DNA of 6,735 bases from Thermoanaerobacterales bacterium (GCA_012841995.1 DUTQ01000363.1:1-6735), one strand, 5' to 3'. Counted from the stretch's first letter, positions 1 through 6,572 are shown. The notes: generated by a model from the letters alone, not told the origin. Program-made: numbers and translations.

Positions 1-227
1 ATTAACAATGCACTTGAGATATTGTATTATTTTGTGATTGTTTTAACATGATTTATGAAAAGAGAGGGGGGTAAAGATTTAAGAAAATTCTTGGTCATCA
101 AAACAACCGCATATTTCAAGTGTGTAGATCGAGATTTTATTAAATTTATTAAATTTATTTAGTGTTTCTTTTCAGTGTTTCACCAGTGACGGTTTATACT
201 TCAAAATTTAATAAGGAGGCTATAAAA
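1..227. other. AT-rich leader upstream of the symporter gene
   Basis: No gene is visible here. The stretch contains a short inverted repeat AAGAA-AA-TTCTT at 81-92. It also contains an AT-rich tandem repeat at 136-162, with two exact copies of TTTATTAAA and a third degenerate copy. A weak sigma-A-like pair can be drawn (TTGTGA at 32-37 and TATGAA at 54-59, 16-nt spacer), but both boxes match consensus poorly and I do not call a promoter. The region presumably carries the symporter's promoter and 5' leader. I see no tRNA, riboswitch or GG-N10-GC sigma-54 element in it. Confidence 0.4.
213..219 (+). promoter_or_regulatory. Ribosome binding site that fixes the symporter start at 228
   Basis: AAGGAGG lies 8 nt before the ATG at 228. 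The same frame stays open back to a GTG at 162, but that start has no Shine-Dalgarno sequence. The 22 extra residues also do not look like the N-terminus of this transporter family. The start at 228 gives the expected short, lysine-rich cytoplasmic end (MAEKKK) just before the first membrane helix. Confidence 0.9.
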
Positions 228-1511
228 ATGGCTGAAAAGAAGAAGTTTTTAGGCTGGTATTTTGACACACCTCTTGTGTGGCGAATTTTAATTGCACTTG
301 TTTTAGGTGCCATCATTGGCCTAATTGTCGGTCCCGATATTGCTGTTGTTGAACCATTTGGAACTTTAATGCTTAAATTACTTCAGATGGTTGTGCTTCC
401 TCTTATATTCTTTGCTATTGTCGTGGGTGTAGGTGGTACGCCTGCTTCGAAAATCGGAAAGATTGCTGTGAAAATTCTCGTATATTATACTGTAACAACT
501 GTATTTGCAGCCGCTTGTGGTATTGCCTTAGCGCATATTTTCAAACCTGGCTTGGGGGCAAACCTTGCCGGAGCAGCGGCAGCTGTTGAAGGTGCTAAGC
601 TGGAAACCCCATCAGTTAGCAGTATACTTTTAAATATGGTACCTGATAATGTGGTTGGAGCTTTTGTAGAAGGGTCTTATTTGCAGGTATTGCTTTTTGC
701 TTCATTTTTTGGACTTGCTATTTCCTTCTTAAGGGACAGCAAAGATGATAGAGTAAGAAATGCAGTGATGGCTGTCTACACTTTCTGTGAAGGCGGATCA
801 GAGATAATGTTTACTATAACACAGGCCGTTCTTGAATATACTCCTGTAGGCGTTTTTGCCTTGATCTCTGTTGTTTTCGCCCAAGAAGGCATCCGAGTAA
901 TTGGATCTCTTGGCAAACTGATAACCGCTTGTTATATCGGTTATTTATTTCAAATATTTGTTGTGTATGTCTTGCTTTTATCTATATTCAAGTTGGATTT
1001 CCGCAAGTTCTTTGCCAACGCAAAAGATGTTATGTTTATGGCCTTTGCTACCAGAAGCAGTAACTCAGTTTTACCTTTATCTCTGACCACATCTGAGGAA
1101 AAACTTGGGGTATCAAGGACCGTAGGCGGTTTTACCCTGCCTCTTGGATCTCAAGTAAACATGGACGGAGAAGCCTATTATCAAATTCTTTCAGTATTTT
1201 TTGTGGCAAATGCCACCGGTGTTTCCCTCTCACCTGCTGAACAACTGTTAATGGTTCTAGTTGTAACCCTTGGGTCTATTGGCACCGCTGGTATTGCCGG
1301 TTCAGGGCCTGTAGTACTTCTGGCAGTTATGAACATGGTAGGCCTTAAAGTTGAGCCCGGATCAGCTGTTGCAGCAGCTTTTGCATTAGTTCTCGGCATC
1401 GATGTTATCCTTGATATGGGCAGAACGACTGCAAATGTCACAGGTGACTTGGTTGGAACCTGTATTGTGGCCAAAAGCGAGGGGTTAATAGATCTAGAAA
1501 AATGGAAATAA
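228..1511 (+). CDS. Dicarboxylate/amino acid:cation symporter (DAACS/SLC1 family)
   Basis: This 427-residue protein, counted from the ATG at 228, is an inner-membrane secondary transporter of the GltP/GltT/GltPh family. That family moves acidic amino acids or dicarboxylates with Na+ or H+. Length and the run of hydrophobic segments fit eight helices plus two re-entrant hairpins. The family landmarks are TRSSNS at 275-280 (hairpin 1), NMDG at 311-314, GTAGIAGSG at 352-360 (hairpin 2) and DMGRTTANVTGD at 396-407. In the last, R399, T400, N403 and D407 match the ligand residues R397, T398, N401 and D405 that I recall for GltPh. Y87, T90, T91, N311 and D313 match a recalled cation site. Oddities are Glu at 315, where the family normally has Thr, Asn as the third residue of the usual serine triplet, and AG in place of the usual PG at the hairpin 2 tip. 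Family assignment is secure. Substrate is not, and a neutral or zwitterionic amino acid is possible. It looks monocistronic, with a hairpin after it. Confidence 0.93.
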   Translation: MAEKKKFLGWYFDTPLVWRILIALVLGAIIGLIVGPDIAVVEPFGTLMLKLLQMVVLPLIFFAIVVGVGGTPASKIGKIAVKILVYYTVTTVFAAACGIALAHIFKPGLGANLAGAAAAVEGAKLETPSVSSILLNMVPDNVVGAFVEGSYLQVLLFASFFGLAISFLRDSKDDRVRNAVMAVYTFCEGGSEIMFTITQAVLEYTPVGVFALISVVFAQEGIRVIGSLGKLITACYIGYLFQIFVVYVLLLSIFKLDFRKFFANAKDVMFMAFATRSSNSVLPLSLTTSEEKLGVSRTVGGFTLPLGSQVNMDGEAYYQILSVFFVANATGVSLSPAEQLLMVLVVTLGSIGTAGIAGSGPVVLLAVMNMVGLKVEPGSAVAAAFALVLGIDVILDMGRTTANVTGDLVGTCIVAKSEGLIDLEKWK

Positions 1512-1574
1512 AACAAAGACACAAATATAACACATTGCTGCATCAATATAAAATATGATATTATTATATTACAA

Positions 1575-1606
1575 ACACAGGCACTTTATTTTCAAAGTGC
1601 CTGTGT
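1575..1606 (+). terminator. Hairpin after the symporter gene, probable terminator
   Basis: A perfect 13-bp stem is formed by ACACAGGCACTTT (1575-1587) and AAAGTGCCTGTGT (1594-1606), with the 6-nt loop ATTTTC. It begins 63 nt after the symporter stop. The downstream sequence is GGATTATACC rather than a T-run, so it is not a textbook intrinsic terminator on the + strand. It may act weakly, pause polymerase, or protect the 3' end of the message. Confidence 0.6.
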
Positions 1607-1851
1607 GGATTATACCTTATTGGGATTTAAACAGACGGAAGTGTTCAAATCAGATTTTAAAGGTACCTCGACTTGAACTTTTTTCAATGATTGGAATATT
1701 GTATCTAATGTAAGACATTGTCTTAAAAACAAGTGTTGCTATGTGCCTTTTAATGGTACAAATCAGGTTTGTCTCGAAATTTTATCTGCACATATTCTCT
1801 ATAATCTATGCTGGCAGTCGGTTTTAAAGTTATATATTTTTTTTGGGTATG
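1607..1851. other. Intergenic region upstream of the GRE operon, likely activator-binding region
   Basis: No credible coding sequence is seen in the gap between the symporter and the GRE gene. The section from the hairpin to the sigma-54 promoter holds a perfect palindrome at 1711-1725. It also has an imperfect inverted repeat ACAAA-N5-TTTGT at 1758-1772, a small TTGAA-N5-TTCAA repeat at 1673-1687 and the 8-nt direct repeat CAAATCAG at 1646-1653 and 1759-1766. Sigma-54 promoters usually have enhancer sites 80-200 bp upstream, which is where these lie. The shorter repeats could easily be chance in DNA this AT-rich. Confidence 0.45.
1711..1725. promoter_or_regulatory. 15-nt perfect palindrome, candidate upstream activator site
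   Basis: TAAGACA-T-TGTCTTA has 7-bp arms around one central base. It sits about 130 bp before the -24 element of the putative sigma-54 promoter, a normal distance for an enhancer site bound by a dimeric sigma-54 activator of the PrdR/RocR/NtrC type. The symmetry is seen directly. The binding role is inferred, and no activator gene lies in this window. Confidence 0.45.
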
Positions 1852-1870
1852 TTGGCATGTAATTTGCAAT
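1852..1870 (+). promoter_or_regulatory. Sigma-54 (SigL/RpoN) -24/-12 promoter of the GRE operon
   Basis: TTGGCA followed by TTGCA gives the invariant GG at 1854-1855 and GC at 1866-1867 with exactly 10 nt between them. The flanking bases also fit the consensus TGGCAC-N5-TTGCW with a single mismatch, T in place of C at the last base of the -24 box. Transcription would begin near 1879, giving a leader of about 90 nt before the ATG at 1968. No convincing sigma-A promoter competes with it. It implies that expression needs an ATP-dependent enhancer-binding activator, probably one sensing the substrate or a related amino acid. Confidence 0.78.
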
Positions 1871-1951
1871 AAAATATTATTAGAGGTGTAGAGTAAACTT
1901 CTTGTGGTTTTTAGAGAATTGTAACATTAGGTATTTTTAAATTATTATATT

Positions 1952-1959
1952 AAGGAGGT
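1952..1959 (+). promoter_or_regulatory. Ribosome binding site of the GRE gene
   Basis: AAGGAGGT is a near-perfect Shine-Dalgarno sequence placed 8 nt before the ATG at 1968. It supports this start and therefore an N-terminal extension of nearly 20 residues relative to the C. difficile HypD sequence I recall. Confidence 0.9.
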
Positions 1960-1967
1960 AAAATACT

Positions 1968-4406
1968 ATGACTTTTTCGTCTTCATGTGCAACTGTTCAA
2001 GAAGAGATGCAAAAGAGAAGAGAGGCCGTAAGGCCAATAAACGAGAGAATTGCAAGGCTTAGAGAAGAAAGTGTGAATGCCGATGTTAAGATATCAGATG
2101 AGAGGGCTAAACTCGTAACAGAATTTTATAAAAGTGGGGAGGCATCGGGAAAATCCATGCCTGTGCAGCGTGCTATGGCCTTTAAGTATTTAATGGAACA
2201 TGCAAGTCTGCCGGTAGAAGATGGGCAGTTGATAGTTGGATTAAGGGGAACAGGGCCCCAAGAAGTCCCCACATATCCTGAAATATGTGCTCACAGCCTC
2301 GAGGACTTAGATATTTTAGACATCAGAGAAAATATGCCTTATAAGGTTGATGAGGAAACCAAGGAATTGTATGCAAATGAGGTCATTCCATTTTGGAAAG
2401 GCAAGACAATCAGGGAAACAATTTTTGAAAATCTTCCTCAAGAATGGATTGAGGCATATGAAGCAGGTATATGGACTGAATTTATGGAGCAAAGATCACC
2501 AGGCCATACAGCTGGCGGTGAAAGGATCTTTGCAAATGGGCTTTTAACCATAAAACAGGACATAAACCAAAAAATTAGTGAGCTAAAACCCAGTGATCCA
2601 AAATACTACGATAAATTGGAAGAGCTAAAAGCAATGGATATCGCTGCAGATGCTATCTTAATCTATGCAAAGCGATATGCGGAAAAGCTCGAGAAGATGG
2701 CGGCACAAGAGAAAGACAATAATAGAAAAAAAGAGCTTGAACAAATGGCTGAAATTTGCCGCCATGTTCCAGCAAATGCCCCTAGAACTTTTTGGGAGGC
2801 CTTGCAGCACTATTGGTTTGTCCACGTAGGTGTAGTCTATGAAACAAATCCATGGGACTCTTTTAACCCTGGCCGAATTGACCAGCATCTAAATCCATTT
2901 TACGAAAAAGATGTAAAAGAAGGTCGACTCACAAGAGAAAAGGCAAAAGAACTGTTAGAGGCATTCTGGATCAAGATTAACAACCAGCCTGCCGTCCCAA
3001 AGGTTGGCGTAACAGCTGAAGAGAGTTTCACATATAACGACTTTACCAAGATAAATATTGGAGGCCTGAAAGAGGACGGTTCTAATGGTGTAAATGAGGT
3101 TTCCTACCTTGTCCTTGAAGTTTTAGATGAAATGAGAACACTGCAACCAAATACAGCCGTTCAATTTAGTGACAAAAACCCAGAGCGCTTTCTTAAGAAA
3201 GCATTGGAAGTAGTAGGTCCCGGATTTGGTGAACCGCCGTTCTTCAATTTTGATGGAGTCATTGTCAAGATGTTAAGGCAAGGTAAAAGCCTTGAAGATG
3301 CTCGCACCTCTGGTGTCAGTGGCTGTGTAGAAACTGGAGCTTTTGGCAAAGAAGCCTATATCCTTACAGGATATTTTAATCTACCAAAAATCTTTGAAAT
3401 CACCTTGAATAATGGCATAGACCCACGAAACGGTAAAAAGCTGGGTATCGAAACAGGAGATCCCAGAGACTTTGCGACTTTTGATGAACTATGGGATGCT
3501 TTCACAAAGCAAGTAAAACATTTTGCAGATATCAAGATGAAGGGAAATGACATTATAGAGGCAATTTACGCCCATTACTTCCCTGTTCCCTTTATATCAT
3601 TGTGGATTGACGATTGTGTTAAAAATGCCAGGGATTACAATGCAGGCGGAGCAAGGTACAACACCCAATATATGCAAATTGTTGGTCTGGGCACACTTAC
3701 CTATAGTTTAGCTTCAGTCAAATACCATGTGTTTGATGAAAAGACCATGCCAATGGACCAACTCCTCGAAGCCTTAAAGCACAACTTTGAAGGCAAATAT
3801 GAAATGCAAAGGCAGATCTTTTTAAACAAGACGCCGAGGTTCGGTGAAGATATAGATTATACTGATAGGATTGCAAAGAAAATTGTTGATAATATTGTTG
3901 AGATAGTTGAAAGCTATCCACCATCACCTGTGAGAAGAGCTTCAAAGAGGGTTTACTTCCTACCTACAACGGTTCACGTGTATTTTGGAAGGGTTACAGG
4001 TGCAACACCAGATGGAAGAAAGGCTGGTATCCCGGTTTCTGAAGGAATTTCGCCTGTTCAAGGAACTGATAAAAAGGGAGTAGCTGCTGTATTTAGGTCT
4101 ATTTCAAAGTGTGATTGGGATAAAACGGGTGGAGCTTTACTCAACCAAAAACTTACTCCAGACCTATTGACTGGTGAGGAAAATATACAAAAGATTTCAC
4201 AACTCATCAAAACCTTCTTTAATATGGGAGGACATCACGTTCAGTTTAACGTAGTAAGCGTTGAATTGCTCCGAGAAGCACAAAAACGCCCAAATGATTT
4301 CCAGGATCTGATGGTAAGGGTTGCAGGCTACAGTGACTACTTTGTCAACTTACCTAAAGGCTTACAAGATGAAATAATTGCAAGAACTGAGCAAACAGAA
4401 GTATAG
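1968..4406 (+). CDS. hypD: Glycyl radical enzyme, HypD-like (probable trans-4-hydroxy-L-proline dehydratase)
   Basis: This 812-residue cytoplasmic enzyme has a pyruvate formate-lyase-type barrel followed by a C-terminal glycyl radical domain. The thiyl-radical site is GVSGCVETG, with Cys453 and the catalytic Glu455. The radical loop is RVAGYSDYF, with Gly787 as radical carrier. GCVE marks the dehydratase/lyase group of GREs, not pyruvate formate-lyase. Against C. difficile HypD as remembered, long blocks align: TEFMEQRxPGHT, LPTTxHxYFG, FNMxGHH and the end LQDEII-RTEQT. Pocket residues recalled for HypD have counterparts here at F172, H180, D297, S353, Y469 and T667. HypD dehydrates hydroxyproline to pyrroline-5-carboxylate. 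A close relative, HplG, cleaves the C-N bond of the same substrate, and I cannot separate the two by eye. The N-terminus is nearly 20 residues longer than HypD. The activase gene follows 32 nt downstream, and a sigma-54 promoter precedes. GRE family is near certain and the hydroxyproline substrate is likely. Confidence 0.8.
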   Translation: MTFSSSCATVQEEMQKRREAVRPINERIARLREESVNADVKISDERAKLVTEFYKSGEASGKSMPVQRAMAFKYLMEHASLPVEDGQLIVGLRGTGPQEVPTYPEICAHSLEDLDILDIRENMPYKVDEETKELYANEVIPFWKGKTIRETIFENLPQEWIEAYEAGIWTEFMEQRSPGHTAGGERIFANGLLTIKQDINQKISELKPSDPKYYDKLEELKAMDIAADAILIYAKRYAEKLEKMAAQEKDNNRKKELEQMAEICRHVPANAPRTFWEALQHYWFVHVGVVYETNPWDSFNPGRIDQHLNPFYEKDVKEGRLTREKAKELLEAFWIKINNQPAVPKVGVTAEESFTYNDFTKINIGGLKEDGSNGVNEVSYLVLEVLDEMRTLQPNTAVQFSDKNPERFLKKALEVVGPGFGEPPFFNFDGVIVKMLRQGKSLEDARTSGVSGCVETGAFGKEAYILTGYFNLPKIFEITLNNGIDPRNGKKLGIETGDPRDFATFDELWDAFTKQVKHFADIKMKGNDIIEAIYAHYFPVPFISLWIDDCVKNARDYNAGGARYNTQYMQIVGLGTLTYSLASVKYHVFDEKTMPMDQLLEALKHNFEGKYEMQRQIFLNKTPRFGEDIDYTDRIAKKIVDNIVEIVESYPPSPVRRASKRVYFLPTTVHVYFGRVTGATPDGRKAGIPVSEGISPVQGTDKKGVAAVFRSISKCDWDKTGGALLNQKLTPDLLTGEENIQKISQLIKTFFNMGGHHVQFNVVSVELLREAQKRPNDFQDLMVRVAGYSDYFVNLPKGLQDEIIARTEQTEV

Positions 4407-4438
4407 TAGATTCGGCTAAATGGAATGGGGGAAGTAAA

Positions 4439-5344
4439 ATGTCTGTTAAAGGTATTGTATTCGATATAAAGAGATTCGCTATCCACGACGGGCCTGGGAT
4501 AAGGACGACGGTGTTTCTCAAGGGTTGTCCTTTAAAATGCTGGTGGTGTCACAACCCTGAGGGCAACTCTGTTAAACAAGACCTTATGTTCTTTGAATTT
4601 AAATGCATGAAGTGTAAAACCTGTGTCAATGTCTGTCCATTAAATGCTATAACATTCCAGAATGATAATCAGGTTATTGATCGCAAGATCTGCGATTATT
4701 GTGGAAAATGTGCAAAGGCTTGTCCAACTGAAGCTTTAAAACTCATTGGCTATGAAATGACTGTAGATGAACTTGTAAAAGAAATAGAAAAAGATGTATT
4801 GCTTTACGATAATTCAGGAGGCGGCGTTACCTTTTCAGGGGGCGAGCCACTGCTTCAGCATCAATTCTTAAAAGAGGCATTAAAGGAATGCCAGAGACGG
4901 GATATTCACACTGTATTGGATACATCCGGATATGCTACAAAAGATGTCTTTTCTTCAGTAGCAGATTATGTGGATTTGTTCCTATATGACCTCAAACTTG
5001 CTGACGATGAAGAACACTTAAAATACACGGGAGTTTCAAATCGCTCGATTAAGGATAACTTGCAAATGCTATTAGATATGGGCAGGGGTAATGATGTCAT
5101 TTTGCGTTTTCCCGTAATTACAGGAATTACTGATACTGAAGAGAACGTCAATGGCCTCGTGGAATTTGTTTCCTCTCTTAAAGGTTTAAATGAAATTGAC
5201 TTGCTCCCCTTCCATGATGTAAGCGAGAAATTTAAAAGACTTGATGCGGAGTATAAAATGACCGTACAAAAAGCTCCCACAAAACAAAAATTAAAGGCGA
5301 TTAAAGAAAAATTTGAGGCCATTGGACTTTACGTTAAAATCTAA
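4439..5344 (+). CDS. hypE: Glycyl radical enzyme activating enzyme (radical SAM, HypE-like)
   Basis: This 301-residue radical-SAM protein uses S-adenosylmethionine and a reduced [4Fe-4S] cluster to abstract hydrogen from the glycine (Gly787) of the preceding enzyme. The N-terminal signature HDGPGIRTTVFLKGCPLKCWWC contains C30, C34 and C37 (CX3CX2C) for the SAM cluster. A ferredoxin-like insert follows with two CX2CX2CX3C motifs (C56, C59, C62, C66 and C85, C88, C91, C95). These should bind two more [4Fe-4S] clusters, as in activases of GRE dehydratases and unlike the shorter PflA. The SAM-binding GGE is at 134-136, and a DLK motif is at 184-186. The gene starts 32 nt after the GRE stop behind a GGGGGA ribosome binding site at 4427-4432, so the two are almost surely cotranscribed. 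The symbol depends on the partner being HypD. The enzyme class itself is secure. Confidence 0.93.
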   Translation: MSVKGIVFDIKRFAIHDGPGIRTTVFLKGCPLKCWWCHNPEGNSVKQDLMFFEFKCMKCKTCVNVCPLNAITFQNDNQVIDRKICDYCGKCAKACPTEALKLIGYEMTVDELVKEIEKDVLLYDNSGGGVTFSGGEPLLQHQFLKEALKECQRRDIHTVLDTSGYATKDVFSSVADYVDLFLYDLKLADDEEHLKYTGVSNRSIKDNLQMLLDMGRGNDVILRFPVITGITDTEENVNGLVEFVSSLKGLNEIDLLPFHDVSEKFKRLDAEYKMTVQKAPTKQKLKAIKEKFEAIGLYVKI

Positions 5345-5349
5345 TAAAT

Positions 5350-5400
5350 CAATATTAAAAAAGCCTGTTGAGGTCATGCTCACAGGCTTTTTTAATATTG
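5350..5400. terminator. Bidirectional intrinsic terminator between convergent genes
   Basis: A 19-bp perfect stem runs from CAATATTAAAAAAGCCTGT to its complement. One bulged T and 3 more base pairs (GAG/CTC) follow, closed by the 6-nt loop GTCATG. The arms are 5350-5372 and 5379-5400. Six A residues on the left arm and six T residues on the right arm flank the GC-rich core, so it has a U-tract when read in either direction. It starts 5 nt after the activase stop and lies 59 nt beyond the prolidase stop, so it can end both transcripts. Confidence 0.92.
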
Positions 5401-5413
5401 ACAAATACCCTCT

Positions 5414-5432
5414 TAAAGATAAAATATCTTTA
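5414..5432. repeat. Small AT-rich hairpin past the prolidase 3' end
   Basis: TAAAGATA and TATCTTTA form a perfect 8-bp inverted repeat around a 3-nt AAA loop. It lies between the prolidase stop and the bidirectional terminator. It is nearly all A-T pairs and so weak. It may be a minor 3' structure or chance in AT-rich DNA. Confidence 0.35.
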
Positions 5433-5459
5433 CTATATAATATTAGCTTAAACAAGATT

Positions 5460-6560
5460 TTACTTTATTATGATTATATCGTCTTTAGGGCTCTTGTTTA
5501 AAACTTCTGCACCATCTTTTTTTGCTATAACAATATCTTCAATTCTCACTCCAAATTTTCCGGGAAGGTAAATGCCTGGTTCAATGCTAAATGCCATGCC
5601 TTCCTCAATGACCATATCGTTTGACTGCATTATGTAAGGCTCTTCATGCACAGCTACTCCTATGCCATGGCCTGTCCTGTGAACGAAATACTCACCATAA
5701 CCCGCATCTTCAATCACAGAACGCGCCTTTTTGTCTATATCGCTGGCTTTAACCCCTTCCCTTACAAACTGTTCAGCCTGTTTATTCGCTTCAAGGACAA
5801 CATTGTAGACCTTTTTTTGTTCTTCTGTTGGCTCACCTACAAATACCGTCCTTGTTGTATCTGAACAGTAGCCATTGTATACACATCCAATGTCAAGTAT
5901 AACTATATCCTTTTCTTGTATGCGCCTGCTGTAATCATTATAATGAGGCATAGAGCTATTGGGGCCAGAAGCTATAATGGGCGGAAAGGAGAAACTTGAA
6001 CCTCTTTCAAGGCAAAAATCTTCCAACCTATCTTTTACATCTTTTTCCGTCATGCCTGGCCGTATGAATTTTGTCAAATCCACTACCGCTTCGTCGATTA
6101 TTTCGGCGGCTTTCCTCATATTTTCCTGTTCTGTCTCATCTTTTATAATTCTCAGCCGACCAAGGAGTTCACACGCTTTTACATATTCTGCCGGAATTAA
6201 TTGCTTAATATCCAATAAGTCAATGGCCCTTATCCCTTCATTTACGGCAATGCGTTTTCCCTCAATGTCAAAATCCTTATTCACCTCTTTTAATGCGTTT
6301 AAAAAGCCGCTGGAGTCATCCCAGACATATATCTTTATGTCTTCACCAATTTCTTTTTTTGTTTCTTCAAGATAGAGTGCTGGACAAATGTAGAAATGTC
6401 TTCCATCTGCTAATACTACTAATGCTTTGAACCTTTCATCAGCAAATGGCGAAAGGCCTGTAAGATACTGCAGATCTGATGAAGGCCCTACAAAAAGTGC
6501 ATTAATGTCTTTATCAGCCATAGACTTTGCCAGATCAGAAATCTTATTTACATTTAACAC
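5460..6560 (-). CDS. M24 family Xaa-Pro peptidase (prolidase/aminopeptidase P-like)
   Basis: This 366-residue cytoplasmic metallopeptidase should cleave the bond before proline in X-Pro dipeptides or at peptide N-termini. Residues 1-135 form the creatinase-like N-terminal domain, and the rest is the pita-bread catalytic domain. The five metal ligands are present: D223 (ILDIG), D234 (CSDTTRT), H298 (HRTGHGIG), E327 (SIEPG) and E341 (VRIED). H206, H305 and R339, typical substrate-binding positions, are also there, so it should be active with two Mn2+ or similar ions. Length fits bacterial PepQ/YpdF/YqhT-type proteins, and the exact split between dipeptidase and aminopeptidase cannot be read by eye. 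Translation starts at a GTG (6558-6560), placed by a GGAGG 7 nt upstream. It runs convergently to the GRE operon. Its product, proline or hydroxyproline, is what a HypD pathway would use, but such genes are widespread and the pairing may be incidental. Confidence 0.92.
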   Translation of the reverse strand: MLNVNKISDLAKSMADKDINALFVGPSSDLQYLTGLSPFADERFKALVVLADGRHFYICPALYLEETKKEIGEDIKIYVWDDSSGFLNALKEVNKDFDIEGKRIAVNEGIRAIDLLDIKQLIPAEYVKACELLGRLRIIKDETEQENMRKAAEIIDEAVVDLTKFIRPGMTEKDVKDRLEDFCLERGSSFSFPPIIASGPNSSMPHYNDYSRRIQEKDIVILDIGCVYNGYCSDTTRTVFVGEPTEEQKKVYNVVLEANKQAEQFVREGVKASDIDKKARSVIEDAGYGEYFVHRTGHGIGVAVHEEPYIMQSNDMVIEEGMAFSIEPGIYLPGKFGVRIEDIVIAKKDGAEVLNKSPKDDIIIIK

Positions 6561-6567
6561 AAAATCG

Positions 6568-6572
6568 CCTCC
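6568..6572 (-). promoter_or_regulatory. Ribosome binding site deciding the GTG start of the prolidase
   Basis: On the minus strand GGAGG is followed by 7 nt and then GTG. No in-frame ATG lies near this position. The ATG at 6553-6551 is out of frame and immediately followed by TAA. The GTG start is therefore preferred. Confidence 0.85.

Noticed and set aside
136..162. Tandem TTTATTAAA repeat as a replication iteron or CRISPR-like array
   Set aside because: There are only two exact copies of a 9-nt low-complexity AT motif, with no spacers and no initiator gene nearby.
162..227. Upstream GTG start extending the symporter by 22 residues
   Set aside because: It has no ribosome binding site, whereas AAGGAGG sits 8 nt before the ATG at 228. 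The extra residues do not resemble the family N-terminus.
1181..1546. Minus-strand open frame opposite the symporter 3' end
   Set aside because: It is antisense to a well-conserved gene, has no ribosome binding site, and its composition reflects the opposite strand.
1968..2027. Bacterial microcompartment targeting peptide at the GRE N-terminus
   Set aside because: No shell protein, aldehyde dehydrogenase or other microcompartment gene is in the window, and the segment lacks a clear amphipathic signature.
1968..4406. Assignment of the GRE as isethionate lyase, choline TMA-lyase, glycerol/propanediol dehydratase or pyruvate formate-lyase
   Set aside because: PFL is excluded by GCVE in place of its Cys-Cys site. 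For the others, the recalled block-by-block match (MEQRxPGHT, ETGxFGKEAY, LPTTxHxYFG) is closer to HypD. This is recall and not a computed comparison.
4966..5322. Minus-strand open frame opposite the activase gene
   Set aside because: It is a shadow of the conserved radical-SAM gene, with no family resemblance and no start signals.
5313..5501. Small plus-strand frame across the terminator
   Set aside because: It overlaps the activase end, runs through the bidirectional terminator stem and into the prolidase 3' end, and has no plausible product.
5959..6375. Plus-strand 138-codon open frame inside the prolidase gene
   Set aside because: It lies fully antisense to conserved M24 sequence. Its serine-rich, low-information translation is typical of a shadow frame.
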